DNA of 64,000 nt. It comes from Proteromonas lacertae (taxonomy: Eukaryota > Sar > Bigyra > Opalinata > Proteromonadidae). Positions within the stretch are counted from its first letter, which is position 1. Each line of letters begins with the position of its first letter. A program made the translations under genes and the position numbers. The notes beneath the pieces are model-generated. The model saw only the letters and a program-made list of their open reading frames with translations, made no database searches and was not told where the DNA came from. Of this stretch, positions 50,017 through 62,667 are shown one piece after another. The stretch lies in contig NGBS01001164.1 in NCBI GenBank assembly GCA_002245135.1, positions 1-64,000 of the forward strand, in the 5' to 3' direction.

Positions 50017-51165
50017 CTACATCTGGTCCTTCATTTTTGGCTCTAAATCATAACCTGCTGTTGATAATAAATCATAAACTGGTTGTCCATTCTCATCTAC
50101 TTCAACCTTAGTATTGTAATTATAGTTTGCAAATAATTCTTGATGTTCTGGTGATAATTTCTCCTTTGGGGCTTCTTCCACATCAAATGCATCACCTAAA
50201 TCATTCTTACCAGTATCACAATTGGCTTTCTTTATATCCGGTTTAAATGGTGCATCCATATCCTTCTTTCTAAACGAAGCCCAATCAAAATGACTAAACC
50301 ATTCATGTTCAATTAAGTCTTTCACTCCATTCTTATGTCCTAATCGTGTATGACAATCACTCTCTAAAGTTCCAACTAAGAAAGAAGAAGCAGCTGGTGA
50401 TAGTTCAACTCCCATTCTTTTAACAGCATCACTAGGATCTAATTGATCATTGGAATGGCCTTGAAACTCGAATGGCCATTTACCACAAAGAAATTCATAG
50501 GTAACTATTCCAACTGAATAGAATTCTGATATTCGGTTATGTTTATGATCACTATGTAAGATCTCTGGTGCCATATAGGCTCTAGTACCACTACCAGCAT
50601 AACAATAACCATCTTCTTTCAATTTCTGAGATATACCAAAATCGGTTAGACGAATATAACCATTTGCATCTAATAACATATTATCTGGCTTTATATCTCT
50701 ATGAATTATATGTTTTGAATGTAAATATTCTAATGCTAATAATAAGCAGGCTATGTAGAATTTGGTAGATTCTTCGTCAAAATGACCTTGTGGATTATGT
50801 CTTAATTGATATCTTAAATCTCCACCTAAACAGAGATCCATTACCATATAACAATTATTATCATCTTGAAATGCATAAAACATATTTACAAGGAAGGGAT
50901 TATGAACATCTACCAATAGATTCCGTTCATTCATGATCATATCTGCATTTTGTGTCTTAATAACCTCTAATTTTTCTAATGTTTTAATTGCATACCATTT
51001 ACCTCTATACATATTATTAAATATGATAATTAAATACGTCGGCTTGTGAACACAGGCATTAACCTTACCAAAACCACCTTGACCAACTACTCTTTCAATG
51101 CTGAAATGTGTTTTATTAACATGTGTTGGATCTATTATTTCTTCAGAACTAGAACCGCATCCCAT
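50017..51165 (-). CDS. STK32/YANK-family AGC serine/threonine kinase
   Basis: Two exons with a 33-nt in-frame intron (51005-51037) give about 371 aa. The N-terminus MGCGSSSEE fits N-myristoylation plus Cys palmitoylation, so membrane attachment is likely. The kinase domain is complete: GQGGFGKV loop, YAIKTLEKL Lys, HRDIKPDN, TDFGIS, and the APE-region text AYMAPEILH. YANK-like text follows (FYSVGIVTYEFLCGKWPFE, RLGHKNGVKDLIEHEWF, FRKKDMDAPFKPDI). The tail ends in an acidic segment without an obvious hydrophobic motif. Because the intron has no stop and a length divisible by three, unspliced RNA would add 11 residues in the N-lobe. A degenerate paralogue lies at 1188-2349. Confidence 0.9.
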   Translation of the reverse strand: MGCGSSSEEIIDPTHVNKTHFSIERVVGQGGFGKVNACVHKPTYLIIIFNNMYRGKWYAIKTLEKLEVIKTQNADMIMNERNLLVDVHNPFLVNMFYAFQDDNNCYMVMDLCLGGDLRYQLRHNPQGHFDEESTKFYIACLLLALEYLHSKHIIHRDIKPDNMLLDANGYIRLTDFGISQKLKEDGYCYAGSGTRAYMAPEILHSDHKHNRISEFYSVGIVTYEFLCGKWPFEFQGHSNDQLDPSDAVKRMGVELSPAASSFLVGTLESDCHTRLGHKNGVKDLIEHEWFSHFDWASFRKKDMDAPFKPDIKKANCDTGKNDLGDAFDVEEAPKEKLSPEHQELFANYNYNTKVEVDENGQPVYDLLSTAGYDLEPKMKDQM

Positions 51166-51536
51166 TATACTTTTTTTTTCTATTAGAAAAATATTAGAAA
51201 AGAAGGAAATAGAAGATTTGAAGTTTTATTAATAAAACATAACAAAATAAATAAACGTAAAAATATATTCATACTGATAAATAGTGAAATATTGAGATAA
51301 ATAAGTTTAAAACGAGAGAAAAAAACAAAAACGATGTTTCTGTTTGTTTGGCTTGATATTTTCAGTTATTCTACTTTTTTATAAACACATGATTATTTTG
51401 ATGGATAGTGTGTGAAAATGGTTTGAATTTTTGAATCTAATTATAAAATTATTCTAATATTTAATTAAAAACACTGTTATATCATTTTATAAAATGAAAA
51501 TATATTCGTTTCATTATTTTTTGATTTTTTATTTTG
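51166..51536. other. Divergent intergenic region
   Basis: This 371-bp AT-rich gap lies between the divergent starts of the STK32-like kinase and the unknown gene at 51537. A T-run precedes the kinase ATG. No other feature is supported. Confidence 0.4.
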
Positions 51537-52569
51537 ATGGAATATCAGATATATTTTGATGAAAATATTATCTGGAAACCTTCATATCATAGAAATTTCA
51601 AAAATAAAACATCAAAGAATATTCTATGCTTTCCAGATCATAGTATTGGAGGACATTTTGTATTTAAAGTCTTAATATTATCTATAGAACACTAGATTTT
51701 GTGGAAGGCCTATAATTGCAAATACATTCTGCCCAACGAATACTAGTGTTTTAATTTGTGGTGCTTTTGGTCGTGCTGATGAATTTGGAAATGTTTATCA
51801 TATTGGTGATGTAGTTGAAGAAGAAAAACTAAAAAATAATAAAAGAAGTGAATATAAAATATTCATTGGTAAAGAAGTGATTCCATATAAGAAATACGAA
51901 ATAAATTCAGAACTTAAAGCATGGTCAATGAATGATCGACTTAGTAAACACTCTCCTCAATATTTATTTGTCATATATTTATTTTTGAAAATGAAGGATA
52001 AATCAAAAAAATATAAATGTGTTAGTGTAGCTAAATCTCCTCCATTTAACATATATTCATCAAGACAAAATAGAATAATTAATAAACTAATAAAATTAGA
52101 GAATAACTGTAATATAATGAGTAATGAAGAATGTGAAGATGAGAATATTTTCTTAGAAAGTTTAGAAAAGCTAAAAAAAACAATAAATCCCAATTCATTT
52201 AAATATAAGAAACTAATGCCTCATATCTATGATAGTTTTAAAGTATTGAACAAAAGTTATAAAAATCATGTAAAAAAAGAAGAAAAAAGTAGTGCATTAT
52301 ATTCAATGGAATCGTTAATAAATTCATTGAAAGAGTTTTCTATATCTGAACCAAATACAGTGTTTAAAGTTAATGCAGATCCTTTTTCATTTGAAGTTAG
52401 GATTGTTGAGAGAATTGATAAGAATAGAGAAGAAATTACATATAACGGAATGACAATGGAAGAAGCAATAGAAGAGTTAAAAAAGGGATTTGAATATCTC
52501 GATAGATGTGGAAATATTCGTAGAATTAAACCATCACCAGATGATATTGGTTTTCCTGTATATGAATGA
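51537..52569 (+). CDS. Unknown protein, 334 aa
   Basis: Two exons with a 28-nt phase-0 intron (51660-51687) give 334 aa; the start at 51537 opens MEYQIYFDENIIWKPS. The N-terminal third has a Cys/Gly-containing stretch (RFCGRPIIANTFCPTNTS, then VLICGAFGRADEFGNVYHIG) that looks like a folded beta-rich domain. The middle is Lys/Ser-rich (SKKYKCVSVAKSPPFNIYSS). The last 70 residues form another possible domain (NADPFSFEVRIVERIDKN to EAIEELKKGFEYLDRCGN). No signal peptide or TM segment is seen. I do not recognise the family. A clean splice and uninterrupted frame support a real gene. Confidence 0.65.
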
Positions 52570-52613
52570 AGTGTGATTTAATTTAATTATATGAAAATAT
52601 TTTATGTAATGAA

Positions 52614-55600
52614 TTATTTGACATTAAACATTTCTTTCTTTTCTTCTTCTGAAATTCCATCTATTTGTATTACTCTAATAAATGAAAATGTAACTAAAAA
52701 TTCTTTTAATACTGATTTATCAATGTTCTCTTTCACTGTTATATCCAATTCAATTGTTTTACTAAAGATATAGTAATTTTCTATTATTAATCTTATTCCA
52801 ATTTCATTTAATACATTTCCTGATAAATTTATATAGTTTAATGGTGTACAGTCTTTTAGATTTTGTATTAATATTTTCAATCCTTTTTCACTCATTCCTA
52901 TATCTATTCATTCATTAATATATACTATATTCATAATATACATGAAAGATTTAAATAATATTTGCAATAAGTTAAATTATCTGCTTCTATAAATTTATAT
53001 AAATTCTTACATATTATCTCTACTCCTTCATCTCCAATTGGATTGTTAAATATGGAGATATTATAAACATCTTCTAATAAAGAATCTGTTAATTCTTTTA
53101 ATCCTTTGTAACTGATTTTATTGTTTGATAAATTAAGATAAAAATTATTTACATGTTTAATTAATGAAATGCGAGAATCATTGATGTTTAAATCTATTTT
53201 ATGAGAATCTAATAGACTATACCTGAAAAATTGTAGCACATTCTTTTCTTTTTTATATAGTAGTTTAAATAATATTCCAATTTTTCATTTGTCCACGATG
53301 AATTATTCATTTGAATAATTGGATATTCTTCTTTTTCTAGTGATTTTGAACATATAGCTTTTAATCCATTCATTCTGATATTATTTCCTTTTAGATTTAT
53401 TTTACAATATTCTTCAACTGAATCTATTTTATCTGCTAATAACATTACACTTTCATCATCTATTAAAATATTACTCAAATTAATTTCACTCCAATTTATT
53501 AACTCTTTTAGCTTATGTAATAAGTTTTTAAATCCATTATTACGAATTGGATTATCTATTACATAAATATAAATTATAAAGTTGAATATACTATGAATTT
53601 TTATACTATAAATATTACGATTTTCTTTCATAAAATTCATCAAGTATTCTATGCCATTAGAATCTATTTCATTATCGCTAATATCAAGCTTGATTCTCAT
53701 ATTAGTATTTTTTAAACCATCTAACAAATATTTCAACCCAATTGAAGACAATCCTATTTCTAGTCAAATATTAACAGAAATTATTATACTAGAACATTTC
53801 AATGTGCTGAATGAATCTTCTAATAAATGTAAATATGGCGATAACATTTTCATTCCTGTGTCTCCTATTTCATTTCCATATAATTGAAGATGTTTAAGAT
53901 TTGAAAATGAAGGTAAACTATCTATTAATATTTCTATATTTTTAAGAGTTAGTCTATTATCTATATAATAGAAAACTATCAGATTATACTACTCAAATCT
54001 AATCTTTTTATTTTTCCTAACTCATTTAATCTAAACAAAATGAATGATTTGATAAAATCATCATCAATTTCAGAATTACTCAAATTTAATCCATTTTCAT
54101 CTAAATAACCTTGGTTAATGTATGCTATTATTTTTGGAATATCTTTATCCACTAATAATTCTTTACTTTTATTAAGATCAAATTCTATTTTTGAAATTGG
54201 AAATTTGGAGAATAATGCTTTTAATCCAATGGAATGAATATAACTGTTTTTTGTTATATCGATTTTGTAAAGACTTTGATATTTATATAATTCTTCTGAT
54301 AATAATATCATTGATTCATCATTTAATCCCATTTCATAAAGATCTAATTCATTTTTTTGTTGATTAATAAATGTAAATATGGAATTAATAATTTGAAGCC
54401 TTTTGAACCAATTGGATTATCTATATCAAATAATAAGAAAATATTAAATACATCTTAGATTTACATATTTTAATTTAATCATGAATGGAATTGATTTAAC
54501 AAATGATTGAATGAAATGAAAAGTAAGATTACAACTATATAAATCTAATTTTTGAAGATATGATAATCGGTTAAAAAATAGTCCAAATAATGATTGGAAT
54601 TGAAATGGGATGTTAACCTCATCTAAATTATAAAAACGGTTAAAATTATACCAAATCTTAGTTTTATTGGATTAATTAGTTTCATTATTCTCAACAAATA
54701 ATTCATTCCTTCTTCACATAAACATACACAACTTGGACTTATTGTGACTCTTTTGTTATCACATTCATTATGTTCTGCATTAAATAGCATGCAATCTAAA
54801 TAATAATCTTTTCTTTCTTTACATGTATGATAAATATGAAATTTCAGCTCATATTTTATATACCAATCATTATTGTATAACTTCATCATTAACAATATTG
54901 AAAATATTCTGTCATTTGGTTTATTATTGTAAGAATCTGTAAATCTGTTTCTAATTTCATGCCTTTTTTTACTTTCAAGATAATATTCTGTTGGATATGT
55001 TATTGGTAATATAACAATAAATTCATCATCATAATGTAACATTTCTTTTCTTTCTTCACACATCATTAAACAATCTTCATCATCTCTCAATATTTCACTC
55101 ATCTTTATCATCTCTTTTTTCAACTCTTTTAAACTCAATTTATCTTCACTTCTTATTTTTAACATTCTATCTACCATTTCTTTCATTCTATCATCACATT
55201 CTACTTCAAAACTGTATTTACATCTCTGGATATTATTCAATGTTTTATTCACATTATTATCTTCATTGAATGGTAATTTCTTACAAATCATCTCATATAA
55301 TATACATCCAATTGACCAAATTACACTTCTCTCATTACATTCTAATCCATTCAACTCTTCTGGACTTTTGAAACACAAATCATAAACTCTCATATCTTCT
55401 TCTTTTCTCAAATTATTTAAGAATAAATCACACAACTTGATACTGTTATCCATTATTATGTTTGAACTTTCAAATTACTTATCACTAAATCATATTCGCT
55501 CAATATCAACAATATATCACATACTGGATATATTACTGTGAAAATTTCAACACTTGATAGAGAGTCACTCTGAATTATCTCTTCTAAATCTACAGAATAA

Positions 55601-55812
55601 TAATTTCTTTCTAATGTTATTATATTATCCCCGGAAAAGTGGATTTGATAAGGTGAAGTAAATGAAGAACAACATTCTAACAACAACGAGTTATTCTCTA
55701 AAAAATTCGTTATTTGTTTTACTCTTATTCCACTAATATTTATAGTTTTCACCTTTCTTGTATGAATCTGATTCTTTTTAACTAAAACATTATTTTCTAC
55801 TTTCTTTTTCAT
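52614..55812 (-). pseudogene. Pseudokinase-LRR fusion gene with frame breaks
   Basis: The N-terminal part (55812 to about 54900) is a kinase-like domain lacking catalytic residues: LVISNLKVQNI takes the place of HRDLKPxN, CDLF the place of DFG, and SPEEL and WSIGCILYEMICKKLPF mark the C-lobe. An RI-type leucine-rich-repeat array follows (LQKLDLYSCNL, GLKYLLDGL, KIDLNINDSRIS). Introns 54623-54651, 54421-54451, 53961-53989, 53760-53789, 53556-53591 and 52904-52941 (28-38 nt) join in phase and often fall at the same point of an LRR. Single-base frame breaks occur near 55460, at a T7 run (54352-54358) and at a T6 run (53249-53254) on the plus strand. It is either decaying or carries uncorrected indels. 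Confidence 0.65.
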
Positions 55813-56057
55813 CTATAAGTGTTAAATACAAAAAATACCTTTGTGTCAGATGGTAATATTAAGCTTAACACTCTATCTATTAAAGATTTTCAGCAAAATA
55901 TATTTCAAACTCGTTTGATGTTTCAAAATATTTACTCGTTTCATTATTTCTGTTTTTCTTAAAATAAACATACACAGAAGTTTAATTATATTTAATAATA
56001 CTCATTTCAAACTCAATAATATCAATAATAATATATTCAATTAAAAAATCTATGTTT

Positions 56058-57432
56058 TTAAGCATAATACATCAAAGAGGCTTTCTTCTTCGAAGCTACT
56101 TGATTTATACCTTCCATAAAATCTTCATGTTCTATTGAATTGGCATTTCGTCTTAAAGCCAACATTCCAGCTTCTACACATACTGCTTTTAATTGAGCTC
56201 CATTATAATCTTCAGTACATCGAGCCAATTCTTCATAATTCACATCTATTTATTATATTATATTATATATACTATCTTGATCTACATTCATCTTTCGACT
56301 GTGAATTCTCAAAATTCGAGCTCGAGCTTCTTCAGTGGGTAAAGGCAATTCAATCTTTCGATCTAATCGACCACTTCTCATCAAAGCAGGATCTAATATA
56401 TCAGGACGATTAGTAGCAGCTATCACTTTGATTTTATTATTAGTTGTAAATCCATCTAATTGACTTAACAACTCTAACATTGTCCTTTGAACTTCTCGAT
56501 CTCCAGATTGATCACTATCAAACCTCTTTGTACCTATTGCATCTAACTCATCTATAAATATTATTGCACCACTTCGACCAGCTTCTATCTTCTCTTTAGC
56601 TAAAGCAAACGCATCTCGAATCATTTTTGGACCATCACCAATAAATTTTTGAACCAATTGAGGACCAGCTAATTTTAAGAATACTGCATCTGTATCTTTA
56701 GCACAAGCTCGAGCTAATAATGTTTTACCTGTTCCTGGAGGTCCATGTAACAACACACCTTTTGGAGGCTTAATTCCTAGTTTTATAAATGCATCTGCTT
56801 GTCTTAATGGTAATACAACTGCTTCTATTAATTCTTGGATTTGTTTATCTAAACCACCTATATCACTGTATTCTTCTTGAGGCTTTTCATCTACTTCCAT
56901 CGCTTTTACACGACTATCATATTCTACTGGTAGTTTATCCAATATTAAATAAGAATCTTTATTCACTCCTACTAAATCATTAGGTTCTAATGTTTTTGGA
57001 TCTACTAAACCGACAGCTGGTAAAAATATTGTTTGTCTGCTCGTAGTTTTGATTACTGCACTTAGATTGTTACCTTTTATTTCTTCATCGATAGCTTGGC
57101 CATCTTCTTCTACATCATCTTTTAAATCAAGAAGCTAGTGATATAATAACATATAGAAGATATAGAAAATATATACTTCAACAACATTTGATACTAAAAA
57201 AGGTAATAGTTTATTGGCTTTGATCTTTGCTTTATTCTCTTCACCTTCTTGCTTGTATTTTCGAATTTTCATAGTGATGGCATGAATATTTGAAGACATG
57301 ATTGAAATTTCACTATCTAAAAGCATATTCTTCTGTCTTATGTCATCGTTAGTCATAGCAGCTAACTCTGTATCGAAATCAACAGATGGTTCTATGCGGA
57401 TATAAAATAAAAATAATTATACCTGTTTCCAT
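56058..57432 (-). CDS. 26S proteasome regulatory ATPase subunit Rpt5 (PSMC3)
   Basis: Four exons, with introns 57392-57422 (31 nt), 57135-57176 (42 nt) and 56246-56272 (27 nt), give 424 aa; human Rpt5 is 439. Exon 1 is only 10 nt (MET plus one base). An N-terminal coiled coil ([20 protein letters not shown]) precedes an OB region and the AAA+ domain with Walker A GPPGTGKT, Walker [12 protein letters not shown], the Arg-finger region [18 protein letters not shown] and sensor [20 protein letters not shown]. The C-terminus MYYA is the HbYX motif that docks into the 20S alpha ring. It unfolds substrates in the 19S particle. The start codon is 86 bp from the divergent nephrocystin-4 start. Confidence 0.95.
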
Positions 57433-57518
57433 TGAATGTAAGAAAGAAGAAAGAAAAAATGCTTATGGTGTTTGAAACAGATTTTTTCACTAAACCAGAA
57501 AATTTAAAAATATAAAAA
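57433..57518. promoter_or_regulatory. 86-bp bidirectional intergenic spacer (Rpt5 / nephrocystin-4)
   Basis: Only 86 bp separate the two divergent start codons, so both promoters and 5' leaders must fit here or overlap coding sequence. The spacer is AT-rich with no obvious TATA-like element that can be told from background. Confidence 0.4.
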
Positions 57519-60500
57519 ATGAACAACATAAGAGAATGGATTGAATACTCCAACATTCATCTATCTCTTAAGTTTCCAAAAGCTACTGAAGAAGGTATCG
57601 TTACTAGAAGAAAAATATACACTTATCAAGTCATCATTGGTATAGCTGATAGTTTAAGACCTATTAATTCATCTGTACCTGCTTCACAAGATGCTCATTA
57701 TAGTTTTAATATTATGTTCTACTCACAAAAGACAAGAATGTTTTATGGAAGGCAATTCTTTAGCAAATCAATCTATTCACCAAATCCAGATAAAGTTATG
57801 TTTGATCAAACAGTGTTTTTTATTTCAAGATACGATGATCCTTCGTGTATGGCAATAATCGAATTTGTAGTAGAAGACGAAGGAAATATAAAGTCATGTG
57901 GTTATAGTGTACTACCTATATTTGATAATCCATCATCAGGTGAAATGAGACCAATTTATGGTGAATCTGTAAGATCCTTATTATCTCCAGACCATACAAC
58001 AGTAGGACATCAATATTCACAGATTAATATATCAGCTAGACGTTATGATTCAAAGGGACATATACTAAAATGGTATATACCTGAGAATTGTCCATTTTCA
58101 AAGTATGATTTTCCACCAGGAATTGAATTTGATGGAAAAGGAAATGAGATTGAAGATATCCATGAAATATCATTATTTTCATTACAATTAGCTACAGTAA
58201 TGGTACAAATCCCATTGCAATTTGATCAAACGATAGTTTCATATATACAAGATGAATATAAAACATTAGATCTACCAACAGTGAAGGAAAGAATAGCCTA
58301 TATATATCTACACAACGGTTGGACAATAGTTGGACCAAGAAAACAGATTATATTAGAAAATAAGAATTCAGATTTGTTGGTAGGATATGGACATGTTGAA
58401 TTACAAAGGTTTAATAAAGATATAAAAACAGCAATCATTTATGAATTGGTATATAATATCCTTATTAATGGAGAAATAAAGTCAATTAGTTGTGGTTGTG
58501 CTATTTCATTACCTAATTTACAGAATCCAAATCCACCAGTTGATACTAGTAAAGACTTGCAAGGTTGTAAACATAAAGCATTCTTTTGTGTAGAGGAATA
58601 TCCACCATTCTATAATCAACACTTCAAATTCTCAGGTCAATTTTTGATAGGTTTTGATATTAGCAGAGGTGACTTAGCAGAAGGAAAAGAAGAAAGTGGT
58701 GGTTCATCGGAAGAAGAAGAGGAAATGAAATTTGAAATATACAAAGACAAAACAGCTGTAAAACCAAGAAGAAGGCCAGTTGATCATTCTCCAATAACAA
58801 GACCTGGTGATAGATATGAACCAACGAAACAAGAGACTAAAACATCAACAGCATCACCAACAAGAGATGATTCAGGCAAAGCATATCCATCCAAACCAAC
58901 AGAAATAATAAAGAAGGAAGAATCAAAACCAGTAGAAGTAATAAAGAAAGAACAAGTAATTGAAGAGAGAAAAAGAGATGAAGATGAAGGAAGAAGGCCA
59001 AGTAGAAGAAGATATGATGATGAAGATGATGATGATTATTATTATAGAAGAGATAGAAAGAGTAGAAGAAGTAGAAGACCAATGTCATCATTATCTCCAT
59101 CAGATTATTCACCATTATCATCACCCTATAAACCATCCAAACATAGAAAAGATGATGATTTTGAAGTAGAATCAGATAGTGGAGATGATTTAGAAGATCA
59201 GATGTTGACTAATCCATTCTTATCCAAAGCAATGAAGACTTTATTACAACCAAAGAACTTAGCTGATACAACACAACCATTTCTATTACAACAAGTTAAA
59301 CATTATACAGCTTATCAACCACCAATTATTGGAACATGGGATAATGGTGCTGATTTGAATATTACTACAAATTATACAAAACCAATGACCAGAGCTGCTA
59401 AAGCTGAATTAGCAAAGTATGGAATAACTGGTACAAGTGGAAATAATCCATTTTATACAAATTCAACAAGAAATATTCAACCAATTACTCCTGAAATAAG
59501 TACTCAGTTTCAATTAGAAGAAAGTGATATAAATGTAAGGAATTTAATAACCATTCATTTCTCAATGATTGAGACAATTGATGATGTAAAATTACCATCT
59601 TCACTCTATTTTCAATTCAAATTTTATACTTTTGACGAATTCACAAGTAAGAACCATTATCTTCAAAGAAAGAATGATAATTTATCAATGTTAGTAAGTG
59701 ATATGTCATCTGTTAATCCACCAGTTTGTTTACCTTACAAATCAATCATTGATTATTCAGAATTACCATCTAATGAATTATCAATGTATTACGACTATAT
59801 GACATCCAAATCATTATATATAAATGTATATGATGGAGAATCAAAACTGTTTATAGGTTATATGTTATTACCATTAAAACAGTTATTAAGACAACAAAAA
59901 CCATACATTTCAACTTCACAATATTATACAATTAATGCAGTTATATCCAATGGCGATTCTCCAATAGAAATCACTAATAATGCAATCACACATCCTGTAC
60001 TTGGTAAAGTTGTAATAACTACATGCTGTACTGGTGAAAAGGGTAGAAATAATGGTAATAATAATGGTGAATCAAAGACAGGATCATCCTTATCATCATC
60101 TGTACCAATTCATTCAATTACAACAAATAAAGAATATTTCACTAAATCATATGGTGTAAAGAGTGATGTAAAAATACCAATTAGAGTAAGATTAATGGAA
60201 GAAGTTGATCCAAACTTAAGAGAAACATTAACACGATATAGAACTGAGAATAATGTTCCAAATCCAACAATACATTCTGATGAATCTGAAGTACCATTTT
60301 CTACATTAGATATAATAATGCAAAGGTATAGAAATCAAGACCAACCACATACAATGAGTGCTCAAAGGTTATACAGAGTAATAATAGCATTAACAACCAC
60401 TAATACTGAAAGTAAAAATGATTTAGAATCTACCTTAGGTATAATGTATAAACAGATGAATAGAGCAAATACAATAGAAGAGATAAGAAATGCATTTTTA

Positions 60501-62508
60501 GAATTTGATAGAAGATTGTTAGGAGAAGTATCAAAATCACAATTTACTAGGGTGTGTGAAAATTTTGGCTTAGAATCTGTTGATTTAGTATATGAATTAG
60601 AACCATATTTAAAGGTATTTGGTAGTAATCAGTGGGATTATGAAGCATTCCTTTGTTTGTTATTAGAACAACATTCTAGAGAACTGCACAATATAATTCA
60701 AAGATTTAAGAATATGAATTTTGGTACTAAACTAATTAAAGAGATATTTGATAGTTGTATTGGTAGATGTAATGATCATTTAACCAAAGATGATCTTATC
60801 TTTTTATTGGCTCAATTTAACTTCAAATTTGTACAGAACTTTGAGAGTGGTACATTAGTTACATTTAAGGAGAATCAAATTAAAAGAATTAAAGAGAGAG
60901 AAATGAGAAATGTATATATTTGTATAATAATTATAATTATTATAGAGTACAAGATCAACACATAAAACATACAGAGAAGAATCACTTCAATTAATAAAAG
61001 AAGCAAGAGAAAGGCAAAAGCAAGAAATCTTAAGATCTTTAATGAGAGAAAGAGAAATTGATATAGTACAAATACATCCATTTATGGGACAATTATTCTT
61101 CTTTGAATGGAGATTTAAGAATCCGTCATCATCAGAAGAATTATTTGAAATTGAAATAGTAAATGATAGAAGTTTGCAATTGATATTGAATAGAGATGAG
61201 TGGAAATATTATAAACAAAACTGCAAACAGAGTGAAAATGAAGTTCCAAGTATAGATAATATTAGCTAAATATAATTATATATCTTTATAGCAACAACTG
61301 TTGAAGATGGATTAATTACATCAGAGAATATATTGTATATGCATTCAAATGAAACAGTTTATATTCCATTCAAATATATAACTTACAATTCACCAAGATT
61401 AACTCCATACAAAACAAAATATGAAGAAGAGAATGATGTTAAAGATATTAAAGTAGTATTTAGAGGCAGAAACAGTGGAATGTCAATCTCATTGACTGTT
61501 AGAGTATATCCAGTCAAAACAGTGATAAATCGACATATTATATTATCATCACCAGAAAATGAAGTGTTAAGACAAAACTTTGTTATTAAAAGTCCTTCTA
61601 CAGTATATTTATATATATATATATTCTTTTTTATTAGAATTTAATGGATGATAATAATATAAATAATATCAAATTTGCATTTAGTCCTTCAGATAATGCA
61701 TTAGTTCAATGGTCAGAACCAATTGTATTTATATATATTATATTTTTATTGATAGGGTCCTCAGCCACAAATTATCCATATGAAATACAGATGTGGTTCA
61801 TTAAAGCAAGGTAAAGATGTGTTTTATATATTCATTTATGATGATGAGTTACACACTCAATTATATGAAATTTGGAAGATTACAATCAATATAGTTGAAG
61901 ATTGTTCATTTATATTGAAATTAGGACAAATACAAACAAGGGAATTACACTTTCAGACAAATGGTTCAAGAGTTGTCCAAGGATTTGCAAATGATAATAA
62001 ATTCATTAAAGTATATATCATAATTATTTAATTTGTTGAATAGTTTTTACCAGATACAAGATTCAGGACTAATACTGGTGATAATATACTAAAAGTAATA
62101 TTGCATCCACTACAATATGAAACATTTGTAAGGAATATCAATATAATTGATGTTGATACTGGAGATAGGATTGGTAGTTGGAAATTAGTAGCTGCAATTC
62201 AACCACCACCTGTAACAAGAGAATATAATATTAGATTAGACTTATATAAACCAGCCAAAAGAATTATCCAGTATCTTAATCCATGGAAACAAAATAGAGC
62301 ATATCATTTATTTTCTAGTGATGAATCTTTGTTGAGAGTAGAAGCTAAAGAGTTTAGAGTGGAAGCTGGCCAATCTGGTGAAATTAGGTTATTTTTCCCT
62401 GCTCAAGATGTTGCAAGAAGTGCTACTGTTTATATATTTGTGAATGGTGAAGCAGAAAAGACTGACGAATGCTTACAAGTAAACATAGTTGTTGGATCTA
62501 TTGTATAA
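57519..62508 (+). CDS. Nephrocystin-4 homologue (ciliary transition-zone protein)
   Basis: Six exons with introns 60912-60945 (34 nt), 61250-61291 (42 nt), 61603-61637 (35 nt), 61725-61755 (31 nt) and 62011-62043 (33 nt) give 1,604 aa in frame; human NPHP4 is 1,426. The N-terminal quarter matches the family (FNIMFYSQKTRMFYGRQFF, ISRYDDPSCMAIIEFVVEDE, SVRSLLSPDHTTVGHQYSQI). A Lys/Glu/Ser-rich disordered linker spans about residues 390-560. The C-terminal third has the Ig-like series expected (IHPFMGQLFFFEWRFKNPSS, and REYNIRLDLYKP near the end). Residues of about 990-1,110 look like a degenerate EF-hand pair, which I do not expect in the family. NPHP4 works with NPHP1 and RPGRIP1L at the ciliary gate, which implies a ciliated or flagellated stage. 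Confidence 0.88.
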
Positions 62509-62667
62509 CTAATAATAATAATATCATGTTTATTTTTCTTCATTTAATCCAAAAATAAAACAAAATAAATCATTGATACAACTGTTAATTAACAAAAACA
62601 CTTTACATTTTAAAACAGCAAGCTTTAGGCTTGAACTTGGTTTGTTATATCATCTCTCTCATTAAGC

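Noticed and set aside
58837-59136. Minus-strand 99-aa open frame rich in Leu and Phe
   Set aside because: It is antisense to the acidic linker of nephrocystin-4.
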